Of a DNA stretch of 64,000 nucleotides, positions 60,461-64,000 are shown piece after piece (positions within the stretch are counted from its first letter, which is position 1; each line of letters opens with the position of its first letter). The stretch is from Rhodopirellula baltica SH 1 (lineage in GTDB: Bacteria; Planctomycetota; Planctomycetia; Pirellulales; Pirellulaceae), in NCBI RefSeq assembly GCF_000196115.1, contig NC_005027.1, positions 2,232,001-2,296,000 on the forward strand, read 5' to 3'. The position numbers were made by a program, and so were the translations under genes. The notes beneath the pieces were generated by a model. The model did not search any database and was not told where the DNA came from. It saw nothing but the letters and a program-made list of their open reading frames with translations.

Positions 60461-61501
60461 ATGCCCGACGACGAAACAAACCGCGAACATCGCGTCACTG
60501 TGGCCGCGGATCAAATCGAGGGAATCGATTCCTTTCAGCCGCATCCGCTCTGCCGCGGTGGTTGGTTGCAAACGATCTCGGTGAAATGGCTGAATCCGCA
60601 ACTCTCCTTGGACACTCGACCGGACGCGATTGGAATCTCCGTTCCTGACGACCACACTCCGCCGGATGAGCTGAGCGGTTATTACTTCCCCGCCACGGAC
60701 AAACGAGGCGACAAGCCACTCGTCACCGTCTTTCATGGGATGGGTGGTCACGCGCTGAGTCGATACATGCGTTCGCTTGGCCAGCGACTCAACACCAACG
60801 GATACGACGTCTTGCTATGGAATCATCGTGGTGCGGGACGATCGGCTTCCAAGTGCGCTCGCTTTCATCATCCCGGGTTAACAGCCGATGTTTGCCATCT
60901 CACCGAGCACTTGAAAGCAGAACGACCAGAGTGGACGCGAAACGGCCTGGCATGTGTTGCGTTTTCGTTGGGCGCCAACTTGTTGCTAAAGTACTTGGCC
61001 GAATCGGGAGCTGATTCGGATTTCAATGCCGCGGTCAGCGTCTCCGCTCCCCTGGACATGGAAGTCACGTCAAAGAATCTGCGAACCGGATCAAATTACG
61101 CATTTGATCAATACCTACTGAACAAGCAACGCGATGAATTGCTGAGAAGTTCGGCTGAGCTAACAGACGAAGAACGATCCACTTTGAAGTCGGTCTCATC
61201 GGTTTGGGAACTCGACGATCAGTTCACCGCACCGCGTTTTGGATACGACGGTGCCAAAGATTACTACGCCGAGAACTCGGCAGTCGACTCCATGCAATCG
61301 ATCCGCACTCCAACGTTGCTGCTGCATGCCAAAGACGATCCCGTCGTCGTTCCCGAGGTATTCGAAGGGATCGAATGGGAAAAGAACGACGCTCTTTACC
61401 CGATGCTTTGCGAATCCGGCGGCCACACAGGATTTTTCGACCAAAGCCGTCGACGATGGCACGAATCAGCCACGATTGCATTTTTCGACTCGGTCTTGTG
61501 A
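60461..61501 (+). CDS. YheT-type alpha/beta hydrolase
   Basis: ATG 60461 (MPDDETNREH) is preferred over 60401 by family start position. 346 residues. The oxyanion region VTVFHGMGGHALSRYMRS, then LLWNHRGAGRSASKCAR, nucleophile Ser in VAFSLGANLLLKYLAE, acid Asp in LLHAKDDPVVVPEVFE and catalytic His in CESGGHTGFFDQS. This is the COG0429 (YheT/ABHD1-3) family of esterases of unknown natural substrate. It ends 114 bp before a convergent stress gene, with a bidirectional terminator between. Confidence 0.87.
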   Translation: MPDDETNREHRVTVAADQIEGIDSFQPHPLCRGGWLQTISVKWLNPQLSLDTRPDAIGISVPDDHTPPDELSGYYFPATDKRGDKPLVTVFHGMGGHALSRYMRSLGQRLNTNGYDVLLWNHRGAGRSASKCARFHHPGLTADVCHLTEHLKAERPEWTRNGLACVAFSLGANLLLKYLAESGADSDFNAAVSVSAPLDMEVTSKNLRTGSNYAFDQYLLNKQRDELLRSSAELTDEERSTLKSVSSVWELDDQFTAPRFGYDGAKDYYAENSAVDSMQSIRTPTLLLHAKDDPVVVPEVFEGIEWEKNDALYPMLCESGGHTGFFDQSRRRWHESATIAFFDSVL

Positions 61502-61534
61502 CGGCCCAGAGAGTGACAACGGTACGTTGGCACG

Positions 61535-61568
61535 AAAAAAGGCTGATCCGCCGGATGCGAATTCAGCC
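61535..61568 (-). terminator. Bidirectional terminator between converging genes
   Basis: GGCTGA / TCAGCC stem flanked by CACG...CGTG, with an A run on the left (T run on minus) and AATTTTT on the right. Confidence 0.75.
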
Positions 61569-61615
61569 TCGTGCAATTTTTCGATGGCGATCGTACAAAT
61601 GAACGACGGCCTGGA

Positions 61616-62104
61616 TCAGGCTTCGTAACGTTCAATCGAAACGGGGTCGCATGTCTTCAACGTTTGAGCGGCAGTGTTGAGCTTGCCCTTGTCCCCTTCC
61701 ACCACGATTAGCGACGACCCGGCGTTCAAATTGGACTCGTAATTGGCACTGGCTTTGTCGTCCAAACCCCATGTCTTGATCGAAGCGAGCAAGCCGCCAC
61801 CCACCGCCCCAGCAGCCATACCTGCAATCGGCCCGGCAACAAGAAATGGCCCGATCATTGTCGGTGCTGCCAACAACGCTCCGATGGCACCTCCCGCTAA
61901 AGTAGCTGCACCGGTCGTTTTTTCAGCGGGTGGCGACGAGGCCATGTCTCCGCTGGCGTTCTCGCTCGTAACTTCATGCGGATGCTTAGCCGCCGTGATG
62001 ACACTGAAATCATCCGGCGTGTATCCATCCTTTTGAAGGGCCTCAACGGCGACCGCCAACTTTTTGCGGTCGGAATACTCTGCGACAAGGCATTGTTGAC
62101 TCAT
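61616..62104 (-). CDS. General stress protein (DUF1269/YflT-like) with glycine-rich membrane loop
   Basis: 162 residues; GGAGAACGTC before ATG. The N-terminal part has CLVAEYSDRKKLAVAVEALQ and GYTPDDFSVITAA (ferredoxin-like strand-helix). A Gly/Ala-rich hydrophobic hairpin (about 65-110: AATLAGGAIGALLAAPTMIG, VAGPIAGMAAGAVGGGLLAS) and a second ferredoxin-like half follow (SSLIVVEGDKGKLNTAAQTL). This layout is the 'general stress protein 17M-like' type. Function unknown. Confidence 0.8.
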   Translation of the reverse strand: MSQQCLVAEYSDRKKLAVAVEALQKDGYTPDDFSVITAAKHPHEVTSENASGDMASSPPAEKTTGAATLAGGAIGALLAAPTMIGPFLVAGPIAGMAAGAVGGGLLASIKTWGLDDKASANYESNLNAGSSLIVVEGDKGKLNTAAQTLKTCDPVSIERYEA

Positions 62105-62166
62105 GACGTTCTCCTAAGAATTGGTCGAATCGATTTGGTGTTACGGTGGGGATGGTGCCGACGAAA

Positions 62167-62622
62167 TCAGTCTTCACGTTCGGCTTCAAACAACATCACC
62201 TTGCTGCCCTTGGGAGACTTGAACTCCTTTGGACGATCTGCGCCGGGCAATGCGTAACAAATTTCAAATTCATCGCCTTCTTCCATCTTGATAATCCCGA
62301 ACGACTTCATGGGAGGCATCCCTTTCATCTCGGTCGTCATGTCAATGTGAACGGGCTTCTTGGTTTCGTCGAGCGTGAACAGGGCGCGATAGACTTCGCG
62401 TTGTTCTCGATCGTAGGTGACGATCATGTTCTTCTCGATTTTCATGATCGTTCCTTCCAGTTCCTTTTCAGGAATCTCCTCGCCTTGGTTCATTCCCTCC
62501 TCAACTTCCCAGACGCCCGCCAGTCGTTTCAGCATGGGCTGGGTGTGTTCGTCGGCCTGAGCCGGAACAACGGACGCGAACAGGAGGCAGGGCAAAACAG
62601 CGAGCATTGTGTAGCGTGGCAT
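62167..62622 (-). CDS. TIGR03067-like exported planctomycete protein (151 aa)
   Basis: ATG 62622 starts a signal peptide (MPRYTMLAVLPCLLFASVVP, then AQADEH); the longer frame upstream is spurious. The mature part follows the TIGR03067 pattern: LKRLAGVWEVEEGMNQGEEI, EGTIMKIEKNMIVTYD, FTLDETKKPVHIDMT and GIIKMEEGDEFEICYALPG. Lipocalin-like beta-barrel by prediction. The family is expanded in Planctomycetes; ligand unknown. Confidence 0.82.
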   Translation of the reverse strand: MPRYTMLAVLPCLLFASVVPAQADEHTQPMLKRLAGVWEVEEGMNQGEEIPEKELEGTIMKIEKNMIVTYDREQREVYRALFTLDETKKPVHIDMTTEMKGMPPMKSFGIIKMEEGDEFEICYALPGADRPKEFKSPKGSKVMLFEAERED

Positions 62623-63038
62623 TGGGGTGGTCCTCGTTGAATGTGATTGGATTGTTTTCAAACTCGCCGAGGACATCAGAATTGCCTTCCCATCTTCGGT
62701 GAGTGAACGTTCGCGGCGAAAGCCTCTCAAGCTGAACGTCCTGAGATTGCAACCAAACGCAATCGCCATACCACCTTGCTGCCGCAAAACCCGATTTGTT
62801 TGGACGGTCACACGAATGAACTGCAATCAGCATCATCCGGCGTGTCGGCAGCACCACTTGAGCGACGACCGACCAAGATGCTCGAGAATGCACCGCCGCC
62901 GCATCGCCAACGCGGTTCACCCGACGCTTCCAAACGAATCAGCACACCGGTGGCCCCATCCTTCGACCTCGTTTTCACCAACGCCAGCTATTACGAAACC
63001 ATCAGCGATCAAAAGGTTTCAGAAATACGAAAACGTTT
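62623..63038. other. Divergent intergenic region
   Basis: No supported gene; a plus frame of 160 codons has no family character. It contains the promoter of the CsbD operon at its right end. Confidence 0.4.
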
Positions 63039-63053
63039 TGGCCCGCGATGTGC
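63039..63053 (+). promoter_or_regulatory. Sigma-54-type promoter of the CsbD operon
   Basis: TGGCCCGCGATGTGC: GG-N10-GC, TGGC-C-CG intact, -12 GTGC instead of TTGC. It lies 69 bp before ATG 63123. Confidence 0.6.
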
Positions 63054-63122
63054 GTTTGTCTTCTTCCGCCATCTCAGACGAGATCGCAACCGAGACAACA
63101 CACATTTAAAGGAGTTCAACTC

Positions 63123-63554
63123 ATGGTTAATCGTCAAGAATTGCAGGGTCACTGGAACGAAGTCAAAGGCCGCTTGAAAGAGCATTGGGGCCAATTGACC
63201 GAAGACGATCTGCAACAGGCTCGTGGTTCGGCAGAACAATTGGTCGGCGTCGTTCAACAAAAGACCGGTGCGACGCAGAACGAAATCGAGAAGTTTCTCG
63301 ACAGCGTGCTGAATCGAAACTTCACCGATCAGGCCTCTGAAACCGTTCAGCAATACAGCGAAGCCGCTCAGGCCGCTGCTGCTGACGCCGCCGCCTACGC
63401 TCGCCAAAACTACCAGCGTTTGGCATCGCAGTCCGGCGAGTACGGTGCCAAGTTGGCCGACACCGTTCGAACACGTCCCGGCGAGTCGCTGGCGATCGCT
63501 TTCGGACTCGGCATCGCTGCTGGTGCAATCCTGTTCTTCGGTAACAAGAAATAG
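63123..63554 (+). CDS. CsbD-family stress protein with C-terminal membrane segment
   Basis: ATG 63123 with AAAGGAG eight bases upstream. 143 residues. The N-terminal CsbD domain is [20 protein letters not shown] and [21 protein letters not shown] helical Ala-rich linker and an ElaB/DUF883-like end follow: [20 protein letters not shown] then AILFFGNKK, one membrane helix. CsbD proteins are sigma-B- or RpoS-dependent stress proteins in other bacteria. It is first of a tight operon (2-bp gap to the next gene). Confidence 0.88.
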
Positions 63555-63556
63555 TC

Positions 63557-63943
63557 ATGGCGACCACGCTTGCAACGAAGAAACAATCCGCCGCGATCAA
63601 ACAGCGAATGGCTGAGATTCGAACGGAGCTTCCGTATGAAGTTGACGACGCTCGTGTCCGAGTCCGTCAGCTAACGGATTGGAAGTATCACATGTCGCGG
63701 CACCCATTGCCCATTTTGGCAGGTGTCGCGGCACTCGGATTTCTAATCGTGCCTAACAAGCGAACGCCGGAGCGAATCATCATCCGCGAAACATCCAGCG
63801 GAACGGAGTCAACTCCCGCGCCAGCCAAGAAAGGTTTGATGGCGGGCATTGCCGGCACCGTGATGACACTCGCGCTCAGGCAAGCCAGCACCGTGGCGGC
63901 TCAACAAATCAACCGCATCCTGACCAACCGAACATCCACATGA
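63557..63943 (+). CDS. Small membrane-associated protein (DUF3618-like guess)
   Basis: 128 residues, two bases after the CsbD-like stop. The basic N-terminal helix ELPYEVDDARVRVRQLTDWK is followed by HPLPILAGVAALGFLIVPNK (one membrane helix). A Ser/Pro/Ala linker and a second hydrophobic stretch, LMAGIAGTVMTLALRQAST, follow. The layout resembles DUF3618/ElaB-like inner-membrane stress proteins. Its TGA overlaps the next ATG (ATGA). Confidence 0.68.
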   Translation: MATTLATKKQSAAIKQRMAEIRTELPYEVDDARVRVRQLTDWKYHMSRHPLPILAGVAALGFLIVPNKRTPERIIIRETSSGTESTPAPAKKGLMAGIAGTVMTLALRQASTVAAQQINRILTNRTST

Positions 63944-64000
63944 TCGCTCCCGCACATTCGCGACCGCCCCGACGCATCGAGTTTGACGAGGCTCTCCCCG
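63940..64000 (+). CDS. Third gene of the CsbD operon, truncated by the window end
   Basis: ATG 63940 overlaps the preceding stop by four bases and the frame stays open to the edge (MIAPAHSRPPRRIEFDEALP). Too short to identify; the coupling implies a membrane or stress function shared with its neighbours. Confidence 0.6.
   Translation, partial: MIAPAHSRPPRRIEFDEALP

Noticed and set aside
62627-63109. 160-codon plus-strand frame upstream of csbD
   Set aside because: It crosses the promoter and leader of the CsbD operon and has no family character.
1-64000. tRNA, rRNA or riboswitch
   Set aside because: No cloverleaf, rRNA segment or known aptamer core was recognised on either strand by eye; a covariance search would be decisive.

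Overview
The window looks like chromosomal DNA of a marine planctomycete of the Rhodopirellula group. The evidence is an ISAzo13-type transposase ('Rhodopirellula transposase'), a giant secreted protein with an LExR-x-L-A N-terminus and a dockerin-like C-terminus, a TIGR03067-like exported protein, many divergent short palindromic repeats, and the general codon style. No rRNA, tRNA or CRISPR was found. The species assignment is inference.

Layout. 1-1.7 kb: two translationally coupled glycosyltransferases, the first cut by the window edge. 1.9-3.3 kb: a complete ISAzo13-type insertion sequence whose two ORFs are joined by a textbook -1 frameshift signal. 3.7-4.2 kb: a four-helix-bundle stress protein behind a near-perfect sigma-54 promoter. 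4.7-10.9 kb: eleven small minus-strand genes, each followed by a related ~137-bp attC-like site. This is an integron gene-cassette array without an integrase in the window. 10.9-20.1 kb: a 3056-residue repetitive surface protein. 20.3-23.0 kb: catalase and an AI-2E family permease. 23.6-27.8 kb: a tightly overlapping three-gene operon (SbnA-like PLP enzyme, FAD/NAD(P)-binding protein, Y4yA-type PLP decarboxylase-fold enzyme), with a C39-like membrane protein upstream. 29.3-34.9 kb: redox and stress genes (DJ-1/PfpI, AhpD-like, disulfide-reductase-like flavoprotein, quinone oxidoreductase, SDR, DUF3140). 35.1-40.7 kb: a caa3-type cytochrome c oxidase operon with a fused subunit I-III and a triheme cytochrome. 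40.9-43.8 kb: MgtC, DedA, a CheY-like receiver, a nucleoside deaminase and a zinc ribbon. 44.0-46.7 kb: a second stress block (TUDOR-like, SDR, Dps, GlsB, PNPOx-like). 46.9-50.8 kb: a Tat-exported amidohydrolase, a beta-helix protein and a pseudogene remnant. 51.4-53.4 kb: a long flagellin. 54.1-59.1 kb: a four-gene osmotic/membrane operon (two BON-MscS channels, DUF2254, AI-2E). 59.4-64 kb: exported and general-stress proteins including CsbD.

How it fits together. Much of the window is a dispersed general stress response: Dps, catalase, CsbD, GlsB, DUF2383, DUF3140, PfpI, GSP26-like and mechanosensitive channels. At least six of these genes or transcription units have GG-N10-GC (-24/-12) sigma-54-type promoters at the right distance, including a divergent pair. 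That suggests an enhancer-dependent stress regulon. The intergenic DNA is full of short palindromic or MITE-like repeats, several in two to four copies within the window. The most unusual locus is the cassette array, which abuts the stop codon of the giant surface-protein gene and carries mostly unrecognised small proteins.
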